Shown piece after piece: positions 46,502 through 58,523 of a stretch of 64,000 bases of DNA. The notes under the pieces were generated by a model that worked only from the letters and a program-made list of their open reading frames with translations, was not told the origin of the DNA and searched no databases. Source of the DNA: Fasciola hepatica (lineage: Eukaryota > Platyhelminthes > Trematoda > Plagiorchiida > Fasciolidae); contig CANUEZ040000105.1 of assembly GCA_948099385.1 (NCBI GenBank), forward strand, positions 3,529,001 through 3,593,000. The letters run 5' to 3'. Made by a program: the position numbers and the translations under genes. Position 1 is the stretch's first letter, and the number at the start of each line of letters is the position of its first letter.

Positions 46502-48635
46502 AGACAGTGCCCCTATTACCAACTTCTGTCTCAATCCATTCGTGTAACCGCCTGCAAGCACGCAGCTCTGCAGTTCCTTTGTCCCAACTCCGACGCGCAG
46601 CTATTTTTCGTGCCTCTTGTTCCATGACAGGTATAACTTTCTGGCTAATTCTTTCCTTTTCTTCTCCTCGGTCTTCATCCTGTTTCATCTGCAGTAAAAC
46701 TATTTGATTAGTCATCTCTTTCCGGGCTTTCTTCGGTCAGTACTCCCAACAACTTCGTAAATTGTCACAGGCAACTTAAGAGTGCCTTCCAGGCTGCGCT
46801 GCTCTTCCGCGTTACACCTAATGTAAAATCTTCGTAACGTCATCCTTTTTCACCAAAAGTTTCAAACCATGTTATCTGCTACTAACTAATCCTTCTGGTT
46901 CTCCAATTATTTTATTCCCTCCCACGTTATTTGCTGGAACAGCTGCCGAGTCTTTGAACCACGGTTCTCCTAACCTCCAAGTTACGCTTCTTGACTGACC
47001 TTTTGCACTGCTCCAACCACCCCGTATTCCCAATAGTTCTGCATCCTCCAATCCTTTTCGAGGTCATCTTCTAGTTGCACAATGTACGTCTATTTGTTAC
47101 TGCTTCACCCATTTTTGGCCGTCACCACATGCCAAACCGGCAACAATCATATTTCCGGATTCATTTCTCTCTGTTTTCCCCGATCCTTTTCTTCGTATTC
47201 CTCAGCTCACCAACTCCTGATCACGGCAATCACTTCTGTGCTTCAAAAGCCGTTTCTTTTTCTAGCCTGATCCCACATGTTCACCTGTCGTAAAAAAATT
47301 CTCCGGAGTTAATCCAAGGTAATTCTGTACCAACTGAATTAACGCTACCTGTCTCTTCCAAGCGCTGCTGCTTTCGTGCACCATCCCTTCACTGCACTCG
47401 GCTCCTCTCTTTATTATATATATGCATAATAATTTACATATATATATATTCATACACTCCCTTTGCATCCTCCAGTTATTTGCCGGCCATCTCGCTGCTC
47501 CTCATGATGTGCGTCCACCTTCTCCATATCTGAGCCTCACATTTACCGTACCTTGATCCTTACAAACCATCGTTGCCATCTAACCCACTCCCTACGTCTT
47601 ACATTGGTCGCTCCCTGTTTCCGAGTTGACTCCGTCCGTTTCATTGCAATGTAGTGAACTTCGTGGATATTTAATCCCTTGCCATAAAACTCAAATGTTT
47701 GTTCTTTTCCTCATATTCTCCTTTGTTTTTTCGCCTCTCCGGGTTAGGATAGTTCCGCACGTCGGTTTTTAGTTCTCTGAACATAAAACTCTCAGACCCC
47801 ATTCCCCTCCATTTGGCTCAGCCAGTTCCTCTGTAACATGCAGGGGCTATGCTCCTCCGACGAATGTGGCACGTGTGTGACCTGCTAAAGAGCTAGAGAT
47901 GATGTTCCATGAGCTGAGGTCCAGTAGGTGTATCAACAGGCAACAACACTTACTTTAAAAGAAAAACAGGATGGCTGTCTCCAACGTGCCGGTTACTCCT
48001 CCATTCACCTTGTAACAGGAGAGGCCAATCTGAGTGAACAGGCGAGATGGCGATCTAACTGAAATGGATCCGAGATAGACTCGGCTTTAGCATTCGATAA
48101 AAAAAGACTGGGCCAAAGTTCAGCACACCCTTCCCTGGCACCCCACACGCAGGAAGAGCACAGGCACCGGCAGAGAGCTTATATAAGGCAAATGAGTTAA
48201 AGTAATACTCAGCGGTAACCACAGTTCAGAGAAGGGGGTGGCTTTGTCTGTGCCTCTCTCTTTGGAGCTTGAGCACAGGTTTGGGGGTATTCGATAATGC
48301 CCCGATGACATCTGAAGGTAACAAAGGAAGACATAAAATAAATTGATCAGGCACCGGGGGATACGCCAGTTACCACTAGAACCTTGAGTTTTAAATTTAC
48401 CGGGCACATGCTGAATCCATCCCTGGGTCCAATTATGTTCCTTCCATTATTCTTTGCTGTGCTTACATTTGCCCCCCTCCTTCATCTCCATTCCAAGTCT
48501 ACCTTTCCTGCATCTGCCATGCATGTTTCTAAATCTCTCGCGAATTTTGTCCGCCTTTCTCGTTGCTTGCAAAATTAGAACATGCTTCTGGCTTGCTTCG
48601 GGCGTCTCCAAAATAAACGACTTTTATTATTAATA
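46502..48635 (+). mobile_element. CR1-like 3' UTR relic 4
   Basis: Begins directly after the tail of relic 3 at a point equivalent to about 42,850 in copy A (cagctctgcagttcctttgtcccaactcc). It includes the caccatccct and TA-repeat region (47,414-47,452) and ends with gcttcgggcgtctccaaaataaac and an ATT tail (about 48,596-48,635). Its 3' part is interrupted by about 540 bp at 47,833-48,376. It is more diverged from copy A than relic 3 is. Confidence 0.75.
47833..48376 (+). mobile_element. Insertion of about 540 bp in relic 4, possible solo LTR
   Basis: The CR1 3' UTR alignment breaks at about 47,833 and resumes at about 48,377 (ccttgagttttaaatttaccggg). The inserted sequence starts TGTAACATG and ends AGTTACCA, an imperfect inverted pair. 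It contains a TATA-like cttatataaggc (about 48,179) and an AATAAA (about 48,338) in the order an LTR would have them. No convincing target duplication is seen, so the solo-LTR reading is tentative; another non-autonomous element is possible. Confidence 0.3.
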
Positions 48636-48639
48636 GAAG

Positions 48640-50700
48640 AGTTGGAAGGTACTTGACAGCTAAGGGTAATAAAATTCCATTTCTCAACAGAGAACTCCAT
48701 TTTTCAGGAGTGACACCATTGTTCAGGGCGTTTTAGATCGTCCTGCATATTGAGATTTGTTTCGCTAAGGTCCTGGAAAGAGAATTCAATTTCCACATCT
48801 TCCACAGTTAGGAGCGGGGTACCATAATGAATAGTAGAGAAGACAACAATAATATACTTTAGGAAAAGAAGTGGTCCTGGCACACTTCCTTGAATCACAC
48901 CACTGGTGAGGGAGAGGCTTGTGGGAGATGAATATCGATTGAAACAACTTGGCTAGGGCGGGAGAGATAGGAGAAGAACCGGTTGAGAATAGGGAATTTA
49001 AGTCCAAAGGCTTTGAGCTCGGTCAAAAGCTGCAAATGAGAAGCACGGCTAAATGGCTAAGTCACCTCCAAAAACGGTAATTAGGCATTTCCTAGTGTCT
49101 GTGGCTGCAGTGACCATGTTAAATAAGGTCAAATTGATGGGTGTCACTGGACCGAGTTTTAGGAAAGCCATGTTGGCCTCTACGTACCAAGTTACTAGAC
49201 AATAAGTACTCAGAGAGGCGCTTTTCAGCCAGAAACCCAAACATTCTAGATGTCATGGGTGTGTGGTCAAAGAGAGGACCCTTTTTGTGGCGGGGGACAG
49301 TAGTGCACTTCTTCCGCTGTGACGGGAAAATTCGAAATCCAGAGATAAGTTTAAAATATTCAAGAACAATGTTGCAAAATCAGGCCCGCCAAATGGAAGC
49401 AGCGCTGGCGGGGTTTTATCAAAACTTAGGTGGAATGATGGCTTCACATTACAAGACCAATCAGACACTTCACTGAGAGTAAAATGTACGTTAGACAAAG
49501 TGCAAGATGTAAGGCGAGCTGGTGGACTATAGGCAGTTTCAGAGTCAGTAGCCATGGAAGAAAAGAAGACCGAGTAGAAAGACCCGGCGATTTCAGCGGG
49601 ATTATTGACCCGTGTGCCATCTGACATTTTCAGGTATGAGATACTTGGACAAGCTTGTGTGCTTCTGCCTTTGATTTTACGTGAAATCCGGCATACCTTA
49701 TCCTGCCGGCGAAGGGCAGAAGCTTCTCGCTTCATGTAGTTTTCCAGTGGCAACTGGAATACTATTAGAGAGTCTACGCAAAGTGATGAACGCAGAAAAG
49801 TCATGAGAATTTCCGCGTGACGCTAGGACGTTTTTGTATCTTATTTGCAGAGATGTGAGGGCACCAGACTAGCCACGGGATTTGGTAAGTAGTGATCTGA
49901 CTTAGGCTGTAAACAAGTTTAGAATATAACAGGTTTGCTGCAAGTTGGGGCTCATGAGTCAAAAAGTAGTCGCCCCATTCTACAGAGCGGATTCGTTCTG
50001 TGAGTCGCTTCTATTCGTAATGAGAAAACAGGGAGCCGAGTGGGCAGTGTTTGTTGCTATGGATGAGGGCACTAAGACAACAAGAAACCAAGCCATGACT
50101 GCTTCAGAGGAAGCGGTAAAGTTTGTCAGTTTCCACGTTGGACAGGCCCAAGGTGAGGACTCAATCTAGCATATCATGCTTCCTGGTCGGGTTGAGAACA
50201 TGTTGAGTCCGGAGACCTACTCGAAGACAGGAGTGGAACCTGAACAAATGAAGTGGAGAGGTGAGAGTTTCCCAGTTGATATCGGAAGCATTAGAGTCAC
50301 CAGCAATCAGCTTAGCTCCTAGAAGTACGCCAAATAGGCAGGTAAACGCACTAACGATGGGTATGAAGTCAGAGGCGGCTGTACTAGGAGATCTATACAC
50401 GCAGCCAATGTAGAGATGAGTGTGAGCACTTTGAACTTTAACCAACAAAAGTCCCTTACCGCATCCAGGATGGGGTGGTGGTCACACGTTGCAGTAAAGA
50501 GGCACTGAATGTAGATTACATATCCACCGCCCCGTCGATACCCGCTTTTACCAGACACATGACAGCCAACCAGAGAGATTCGGGGAGGTGGGGTGGAATC
50601 AATTAGCCAAGTCTCGGTGATGATGACAAGATCAGGGCCGAGCAGGAGTACGAGGCTTTGAAGCGAGTCAAACTTGTTAATGAATAACCGCCTATTTATG
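48640..50700 (-). pseudogene. CR1-like endonuclease-RT relic, copy E
   Basis: Endonuclease: DLVIITETWLIDSTPPP (near 50,610) with the catalytic Glu; LYIGCVYRSPSTAASDFIPI (about 50,355-50,415); and AGDSNASDINWETL (about 50,285), where GDFN has become GDSN. Linker VEWGDYFLTHEPQLAANLL (near 49,960). RT: SFDKTPPALLPFGGPDFATL (near 49,400), RRGQHGFPKTRS (near 49,170) and IQGSVPGPLLFLKYI (48,855-48,898); the FADD box is lost (TVEDVEIEFSF). WCHS then an in-frame TGA, then KMEFSVEK, lies near 48,690-48,720. It is broken by many frame changes. Confidence 0.8.
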
Positions 50701-50880
50701 AAGAACAGAGAAAATTTGGCGTGATTGTTCTTAGCATGGGGTGAAGGCGGCGCGATAGGTGGACTAGAGCGCCCAGGATGGAGAAAGAGTGTGGGTCCCG
50801 GCTGGGATGTTCGTGAGTTGCATGAGTGGTAGTAAGTTGATGTGCCGTTGAGCGGGAAGTCTGAAGGGGGTGAACTACTT

Positions 50881-52278
50881 TCACGGAATGGCTTGAGAAG
50901 GGTTCAGAAACACACTGAGGGCCAGATGGGATGGAAATGAGAGGAGAGATTGAGGAAACAAACCGGTGCTGGGAGTAAGAAAAACCTTTTGGTAAGCTTT
51001 GGAGGAGTCATATGAAACAAGAAAACGGTGGTTCAAGGGTTGGGGCAGGTGGAAATTGTGGTTTTGTGGGCATTTATTTGATTTCAGGTTGGGTGCACTG
51101 GGTAGAAAAGGGCAATGGGTGAAAGGAATTCGATGAAAAAGAACCGAGCGGCCCAGCAGGCGGCGGTTACGGGGTCGGTGGGATCCGAAAAAGCGCAGAT
51201 TGTAAAGAGTTTTGATATTCAGCTTAAACTGATGAAGTTGGCGGAGGGGTATGAAGTGGTTAGTGCACACTGTGCATGCGATTTCCGGTGGACGGAAGTG
51301 CATGTGACGGAAGTTGCGAGGCGATACCACTGAGCGATCGTTCACGTAGGCGCAGCACTGTGGGTGGATATCAATTGAGATGGGGTGGGCTGCGGATGAT
51401 GAAGTGGAAAATTCACTATTGTTTCCAGCATGCTGGTCATTAAACTTTAGTAGTTGAGATTCATGTGGGTTAAGATGGAGGCTCCCGGGGGTTGAAGCAC
51501 GAGTACCTGGTAATGGCCGTCCAGGTACCAGCGTTTTTTCGGCAGACGGGGGTCCCGTTGTGGGCGGGGGGTTCCGATGGGGATGCAAAAATGGCCGCCG
51601 GGGCTCAATGCCTCGTGGCTTACGTGACCCGTCTATGTGTTCAGAGGTGGGCTGCGGGTGTATCAGAGGCTGCTCTCGATCTGAAACATTACCAGTTGAT
51701 GCTTGTTTCTTTCAAGACTGCAGATTGGGTGCTGCAGCTGGTGTATTGAGGCTTGGTGGGCTACGGGGCTTAGGCAACGAGGTATAAGAGGGTGTATTCG
51801 TCAGACGGATTTGTCTTGGCAAGCCTGTCTATCCTGAAGAGAAAGGTTGCTTCCCAGCTCCGAACTCTTGGAGGCTGGAGAAGGTGTAGGCGTTGAGTCC
51901 AGGTCAACCTCTAGTTGTGGTTGGTTGCTCATCTTTGTTTGAAGATTGCTGCTTTGAAGGATGGATGTTCTGGGATTGACTTTGCTGGGCTCAAAGCCAA
52001 TAGTTTTAGGGGATTGTAACCTCTTCGCGAGGTCTCTTTGAGGAGGTGTTTTGTCGAACGTTATTCTTGTATGGTGAAGCAGCAGCTATAGTGTGCTGAT
52101 TTTTGATACATTTTGTAGTCGTTGGCTCGTCAATAAACTGGAAAAGCAGTGGACAGTGATGACTCTGCTTTCGTTCGCGCAAGTGGGTACAACGATATGC
52201 TCCCATTTCCATGTCACCAGCCCCTGGTAAGGTATGGTTCACAACATTAAGACGGATCGTGTCGGGAATGGTAAACAC
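50881..52278 (-). pseudogene. Candidate ORF1 of CR1-like copy E
   Basis: Upstream of the endonuclease on the same strand. The largest open piece (50,881-51,588, 235 codons) contains RHMHFRPPEIACTVCTNHF, a His/Cys cluster that could bind zinc, followed by a Ser/Pro/His-rich tail. A further piece at 52,006-52,278 carries YRCTHLRERKQSHHCPLL, again Cys/His-rich. ORF1 of CR1 elements often has zinc-finger-like motifs and precedes the endonuclease, which fits the position. The motif spacing matches no family I can name, and the frame could be fortuitous. Confidence 0.4.
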
Positions 52279-52280
52279 AT

Positions 52281-53230
52281 TGGCGTTCTAGGAGCTTTTC
52301 ATCAGCTTCGGAACCTCAGACGAGATACTATCTTTCAAAGATGCCAGACGCCGTTAGGTCACTATCACTGCTCGTCAAAAAAGGCTGAGAAACGTTTAGA
52401 AGCTGTGAAAATTTCCGATTATTCAATCTCTAGCTTCAATTCTCGACTGGAATGAATTCAATTGTGGGTTTAGGCCGATGCAGTCAACGGTATGGTCCCC
52501 GAATAAGTTGTCGAGCGAGACAAAATAGGACTTAGTGACCAGAGCACCAACCAATTCGCCGACTTTAGCTTTCCGAGTTACTTTGCTTTTTCCAGGGGGA
52601 TGTATACTGAAGCCGGAGGTTTGGATCGATAAGGCTGATCAGTGAACTAGCTGAGCGTGCGCACACCGGCGGACGGAGCTACGAAGGCATGAAGTGGTGG
52701 GCTGAGTGTTGAGGCATCATCAAGCGAATAAGGGGTATCGAAAGATGGATTGTAAGGGCTACCTTATGATTACCGGCTTATGGCTTAGTAATTGTCTGTG
52801 ACCTGGACAAGAAACCTTTCGTGAATTGCATGTATCCTAGAAGCGAGACAAATAAAATTCCATAGGACGTCGCCTAAGATGTTTACAAACAGGGGTGACA
52901 AGGTTCTTTCATTGCATGAACGAAGGCGGAAAACGGTGTAAGCCAATGAAGAGTAGATAACTAAATAAAGTGACTGAGCCAAGAATATATAACTGTTCTA
53001 TGAATGGGCTCGTGAGAGGCAATTTTCGGTTGATGTTAACCTAGATTTCTTAGTAGAGGGCTTTGTCTATTTTTCGCAGTAATCAAATTCGGAAGCACGA
53101 TGATGTGTCGCGGTTATTACCACTGATAAACTACCGTTTCATTGTGAATAAGTAACACTACCAGGTGTAACGTAAATCAAGGCCTGAAAGGTCAAAAAAG
53201 CAGAGTAAACGAAGCAACCGAACTTATACT
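52281..53230. other. Unrecognised sequence
   Basis: Short open frames only. No motif or repeat recognised between CR1 copy E and the BEL gag relic. Confidence 0.5.
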
Positions 53231-54160
53231 TCAAGTTGACCTTAACGACCTGTGGAGTTTCACCAATGTCTTATCGGATACGCTATCCACAAAAGCTAGG
53301 GCCCCGGTTATGCCACTAGGGGCTATTGCCCCCACGGCGACTACGTCCAAAAGTATTGGTTTTCTATTAGGCTTTAATACAAAACGGATCAAACCTGGCT
53401 TCAAAGTTCTGTCGGATGAAGCTGCCTTCCTCTGGTGTAGCAGTCGGTGATATCTGTCCACTTCTCGCTTTCACTCGCAAGCTTGTGCCCGGTGTGGGTT
53501 GCGGAGGTATGCGAAACAAGCTCCCGTTGCCCGAGCCATTTCTCACTGTTCACCATCTGTGGCGCGGAGGAAATTTGGGCAATCTATCATCCCGTGTTTT
53601 GTTTAGCAAATCTTTCAGTCCGATGGTGTGGAACCGTCACACGAGATAGTATGCGCGCTCGTCCATGGCGGATGCTCAAATTGATCCCGTGCATTAACTG
53701 GTGTCCGTTTGGTACTTGGCTTGGTCACTTTGTTGGTATCATGTACTGGTCGGCCAAATCTGCCGTCGGCTATTCTCGCCTGCCTGCCCAAGTAATCGGT
53801 TGGGTCCTCGAACACTGCCCGCCTATCAGCCCGTTTTCCTCCTTCCGCCTCTTCTCCCCGAGGGCTCTGGAGTTTGAATAGTAGGTTACGAAGGATTGAT
53901 TATAAAGTATGCATAGCGTCAACATTGGACCTGAGCCCAGACGGTCCAAGGTTATAGGGCAGTTTCGCGCTTTCAGTACCAACAGAGAAATAGCGTAGAC
54001 GGAGCCATTATTTCGCATGGCCTCATAAGTAAAGCTATCGACTAAGTCCAGGGCTACCCTAGCTGGTTGGCCAAACACGTCCTCAGGAATCTTTGCTTTC
54101 CTACGGCCCTGTTCCGCATCGGGCACAAAGCAGCAGCTAACAGCATCCTTTGCCCGCCCT
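53231..54160 (-). pseudogene. BEL/Pao gag-protease relic
   Basis: Minus strand, from high to low coordinates: IPEDVFGQPARVALDLVDSF (about 54,030-54,090), ARNCPITLDRLG (near 53,950), DYLGRQARIADGRFGRPVHD (about 53,740-53,800), then the end of the knuckle region DRYHRLLHQ (near 53,440) and protease ALAFVDSVSDKTLVK (near 53,290), where the catalytic DSGS reads DSVS. Each piece matches the young copy's Gag and protease. The frame is broken near 53,615 and 53,830. It stops after the protease Asp motif at 53,231, and the N-terminal Gag domain is not seen. It abuts the gypsy relic. Confidence 0.8.
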
Positions 54161-54199
54161 CAGCAATAGTGGGTAGGGTCTACCAATCTTTGTTCCGGA

Positions 54200-56900
54200 T
54201 CTGTCACCTAAGCAGCTTGTATGAGCCAAAATTGATTTTGAAGCTCAGCAACTGCGAGTTGGGGAAAAATATATTGAGTTGCAATCCAGCTTGGACCGGC
54301 TGAACCGCGTTCATGGTGTAAAAACGTTCTCTTTTCCAGAATGTTGAATCCGGTGTGTTTGGCAGTGCATCCAGCGATATGCGGAGATATTTTCAATACC
54401 AGATGACGAGTACGATTTTTGCGATCGGCAAGAACATAGGAGTAACCTGGTCCCGGGTGCAGTGTGCAAGCTAGTGTAACGGAGGTTGTCGCAGAAGGTC
54501 GCGCCGGAAGTAGAGGAGAAAGTTCGAGACATGCTATCAAAAGGAATAATTCGGGAAAGCAATAGCCCATATTCCTCGCCAGTGTTGTCGACGTAAAAAT
54601 CGGATGGGATGTGTGGATTTTGTGATGACTTCCCGGAACTCAGCCGAGCGACAATTTAGGACATGTTACCAATAACGCCAACCGGAGAGACATTTCAGCA
54701 GCTTCATTACGCGGAGGTGTTGTCGGTAATCGACTTGAGATCAGGCTAGTGGCCGCTGCAGTTGCTCGCGAGCGACAGAGGTAACATCCTTCCTTGTCAA
54801 AGGGAGGCAGTATGAGTTCCTACCTATGCCTTCTGGGCTGTGTAACGCACCGGCTACTTTAAGAAGTTTGCTGCTGTAGGTACCCCAAAATCTGAATGGT
54901 GTTGTGGTGTATGGGGTAATATCGATGGGTTTTTTCAAAGACGACTGAGGAGCATGTACCCAGACTAAGCGCATTCATGGGGAGAATCAAAACAGCGGTT
55001 TTGAAATTAAGTGAAAAGGGGTACCAGATAACGCTTGACAAGATGGTTTGCTTGGGGCATAATGTTGGAGATGGGAAACTGCAATCCCTAAACGAGAAAA
55101 CAGAGACAATTGGGAGCTTCCCGTTGCCAAAATCAAGGCGCCCGCTGAGATCATTCTTTGGCCTGGTTGGTTACGGAGCAAATTTTGTGCCAAATTTTGC
55201 CCAGCTCTTTGGCGTCCTGTTTCAATTAGTGAGGAGGACTAAGAAGTCCAAGTGGAAGTCAGATACCGAGAGGGCTTTCCAGAAACACAAAGCAAGTGCA
55301 CGAAACCCTCGAGTCTGTGTGAAAATACCAAAGCCACAAGAGAAGATCACCGTAGCTGTGGAAGCCAGTGACGTCGAAATTGGCGCAGTATTGTCACAAC
55401 AGTCTGAGGTGATAAAATGTGCCAGCCGGTTGCTCACAAGTGCCAAAAAGAAATACTCCATCACGGAAAAGGAATAATTAGCAATCGCGTGGGCACCGCA
55501 AACGCAGAGAACGCATCTGATTTCTAATAACTCTTGCATCAAAAATTATCACAAGCCTTTGACGAGGGTAATGACAACACGAGATCTAAGGGGAAAATGA
55601 AACGGTGGGCATATCGCCTGCGAGAATCCATCTTTGCAATCAAGCATGTTAAAAGAAGAGGAAGCAAAGTACCTGACGCATTATTCCGCCCGATCTCGGA
55701 CGACCGACTGCCGACTGAAGCGATCCCAGTGGATCGGCCAGTGTCAAGTGATGACGTTTTAGCCACCACAAAACGACAGTCTAGTGCTGACACTTTGTCC
55801 ACCTCTTCAAGCCAAGACCAGACTAGATGGGAGCTCACCCGCGCTGCACGACCTACGGAAAATTTGGGAGCGTTTGCATGCCGAAGATGGCAAGCAGTTT
55901 GTTGGCGTTAATGTGGGACAGGTTTTGCCTCCCGGACAACTACCTTTTGTTCCTGAGGACGTACGCGAGCAAACAATACAGCTAGCGCACGACAGTGCTC
56001 ACATGGGACAGCACGGAGTCCTCGGATTGTTGCGGAGCAGTCTTTTGGTCCACGAAGCGGAAAGACCACATACGAACTTGCCTGATTGGCGGCGGAACCA
56101 AGAGCATGAAATAGCGTCACGGCCAACGCAGCCCATGGAAACACAGCGAGTCTTTCAAAGTTGGATTTCGGATATTTTTGGTCCTTCACCTTGGTTGCTA
56201 CCGGAAACCGGTACATCATGACAGTGGCTCACCATGTGTCTCGCTGGGTGGAAGCAATCTCGATGCCAGACAAAACAGGCGATGCAGCCTCTTTAGTGCT
56301 TGGTATACCAGAAACGGTCATCACTACCCAGATCCCCTGCTTAGAATCGAAGAAATTTCGAGACTTCAAGACACTGGAGAATCCGGCGAATAGGGACGCT
56401 GCCCTACTATTCCCGGGGAAGCGGAGTGGCAAAAAGATTCAACAGAACAACGGAACAATGGCTAACTAACCGTGGAAGTGATTGGCAAGAAAGACTATCA
56501 GAGGTATTGCTCTGTTACCTCGCAACGAACCCTTTAACAAAGCAGACTACTCCGTTCAAACTGGTTTTCGGGCGGTAACCCAGAACGCGAGTGGATATGT
56601 GGCTCAACATGAATAATGATAAACATCTGACAACCCGCGAGTGGGAGCTTTTAGGGGAAGTGGCCGCACAACGAACAAGAGTAGCTGAGAGCCGAAACAA
56701 GGCAAGGTACGATAGACGGAACCAAACACAGAATGGGGGCCGTTCATGCTGGGACAGCTGGAAAGAGTGAGGAGTCCTAACAGACCCGAAGTGTCCGGTT
56801 CGGAGACCAGCAAGGTTCATACACTCTACTAGAGAGGAAGAATCCCAGTTTCAAAATTGACCAATGACCGCAAGGCAAAGGGGTCAAACGACGCGACTTG
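54200..56900 (+). pseudogene. Ty3/gypsy pol relic (RT, RNase H, integrase)
   Basis: Plus strand. RT block VEEKVRDMLSKGIIRESNSP (about 54,508-54,567), VIDLRSG (near 54,730), and the thumb ITLDKMVCLGHNVGDGKLQ (about 55,028-55,085) with RSFFGLVGYGANFVPNF. RNase H VAVEASDVEIGAVLSQQSE (about 55,353-55,410), where the usual TDAS Asp is Glu. Integrase zinc region with His pair LAHDSAHMGQHGVLGLL (near 55,985), but the CxxC half is lost; core fragment GNRYIMTVAHHVSRWVEAIS (about 56,205-56,265). The YVDD box is destroyed (VVYGVIS, near 54,905). Stops occur throughout the RT part. LTRs were not found. The 3' limit is uncertain. Confidence 0.85.
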
Positions 56901-58249
56901 GCACCCTGGCGCCTCCGGGCCGAAAGCCTCAAAGGAAGATGGAATATAACAGGGAATGTTGGGGCGAGGTAACGACGTGATTATTGAGGCGAACCGACGA
57001 ATTGAACGAGGACCACAGATAAAGGAACGGACGGCGAACATGTTGGAGGCTTCCTGGAGCGGACAAAAGGAAGCGTACGGACTAGCAGAAGGGGAGCAAC
57101 GGGATCTCCGGCAACCAGCGAAATAGCCCATGTGAGGGCTGTTGACCAATCCGGCATCGGAAACAATCGGACCAACCGAATGGAAATGATTCTCAAGAGG
57201 AGCAGCCTATCGGCTACTGGAAACTGGTCAAAACAAAGCCGAAGCACTCAAGCAGCCGCAAGAGCAAAGTAGGTGCCGCGCAGTCTGGAAAAGAGCCTAT
57301 ATAAACAATTGTGTGTGTTTCACGACCTGGTTGGCCGTTGGAATGCAAGTACTCATCACCTCCGGACACCATCACCAAAAAACTGCAGTTTTAGGGGGAC
57401 TCGCATAGTTTTTCAGAAATACCTGGTGGCTGACGGGGGAGTACCAACTGCCCTCCGGTAATTTTTCGCATCCATCATCCACCGCTCCTGCACTAGAGAC
57501 CCGCATGCAGGATACACGCACTTCCGGAAAGACCGATCACAGCACCCCTTTATCAAGCCGAACTTGTACATGGTCATCCACTGGGGTAAGCAGAGGGAAG
57601 AGTCTACTGGCACCTTTGCCGTAAGCACCGGACAATCCTACGTTCCTCGTTGAACCTACAAGCTTTTTCGGGTTGGGTAGCCAGCTACGGTGATCAGCCC
57701 TAGTGTCTCGCTTCGACTGCAAACTGGCACATTTTACCGCATGTAACTTTCTGTTCTGTTCTTTATTCCCTGTTCTATTTTCCTCCTTGGGAGACCTATG
57801 TTGTCAATTGATTTTTAACTCAGATAAAATGGTTTTGATCAGTTGTTTCTTCTCTAAATAATTCATTCAGTTTGAAGCAATCTTACACGTTTCTTTCGTT
57901 GTCATATTTGTTCTGCCCGTCAGGTGGCCGGGTGTCACACTTAGGAAATACCACCGGATCCGGGGACTTTGGAGTTGCGGTCTGAACCCACGGGTGGTTT
58001 CAAGATCACAAAGAAGGACAGCATTTATTTATTCCACTGGATTTATCACAGGCGACATCCCCGTTCGCTTGCTAGGCTCCTGGCTTGAAGCCCTTCTTGT
58101 GAGCGGTCTTCTAGGAGAGGGCCCCAATGGTGATCAGCAGACCACACCCTGTCTACCGCTTATTTAGCTGTGCGTTTCGCGCAAGCGCTACTTCCAACAC
58201 ACTCCCTCGGAGCCCACCAGCATGCCGTCTCTGTACTCAGGCCCAGTGA
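56901..58249. other. Unrecognised sequence downstream of the gypsy relic
   Basis: It could contain the gypsy 3' end and LTR (a tgtcacactt near 57,933 is LTR-like), but no second LTR is available for comparison. Open frames of about 60-90 codons carry no motif. Confidence 0.4.
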
Positions 58250-58523
58250 GACCACACGCGGTTGGTACTCTGCGGTCCCTTCTCCTTGATTTTCTCGACG
58301 AACGCGATAGTAGAAGCTGAGGGAGTGTGCCCTCCAGTAATTTGGCCCCGAAGGCCTATCACCAGTTGCCTTGTCAACGGCGGACCGGATCTCCCCTTTT
58401 AGCAGCTTAACCTCTTCACTTCTTCATTAAATGATAGCACCGTACCTGCCAACTAGAGGCGCTTAGCAATCTTCCTTATTCGTGGAAAGGAATCTTTACA
58501 TTAAGCATCCAATCGTTGCTTTG
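58250..58523 (+). pseudogene. CR1-like copy D, left half (RT fingers)
   Basis: Plus strand. FGPEGLSPVALS (about 58,343-58,380) corresponds to LGPDGLPPALL of copy A. LNDSTVPAN, a stop, then RRLAIFLIRGKESLH (about 58,428-58,503) corresponds to the 'VP-WR-A---PI-KG' block before NYRP. The reading stops at 58,523, where the tail of copy B begins, and resumes at 62,317. It is old and diverged, with frame changes. Confidence 0.65.

Larger units (their letters stand above)
48640..52280 (-). mobile_element. CR1-like retrotransposon copy E
   Basis: Minus-strand element of the A/B family with more of its 5' end: candidate ORF1 (50,881-52,278), endonuclease (50,161-50,700), linker (49,250-50,160) and RT (48,640-49,250). 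It stops in the RT thumb, at the tail of plus-strand relic 4, so the RT C-terminus and the 3' UTR are missing. Many frameshifts are present. Confidence 0.8.
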
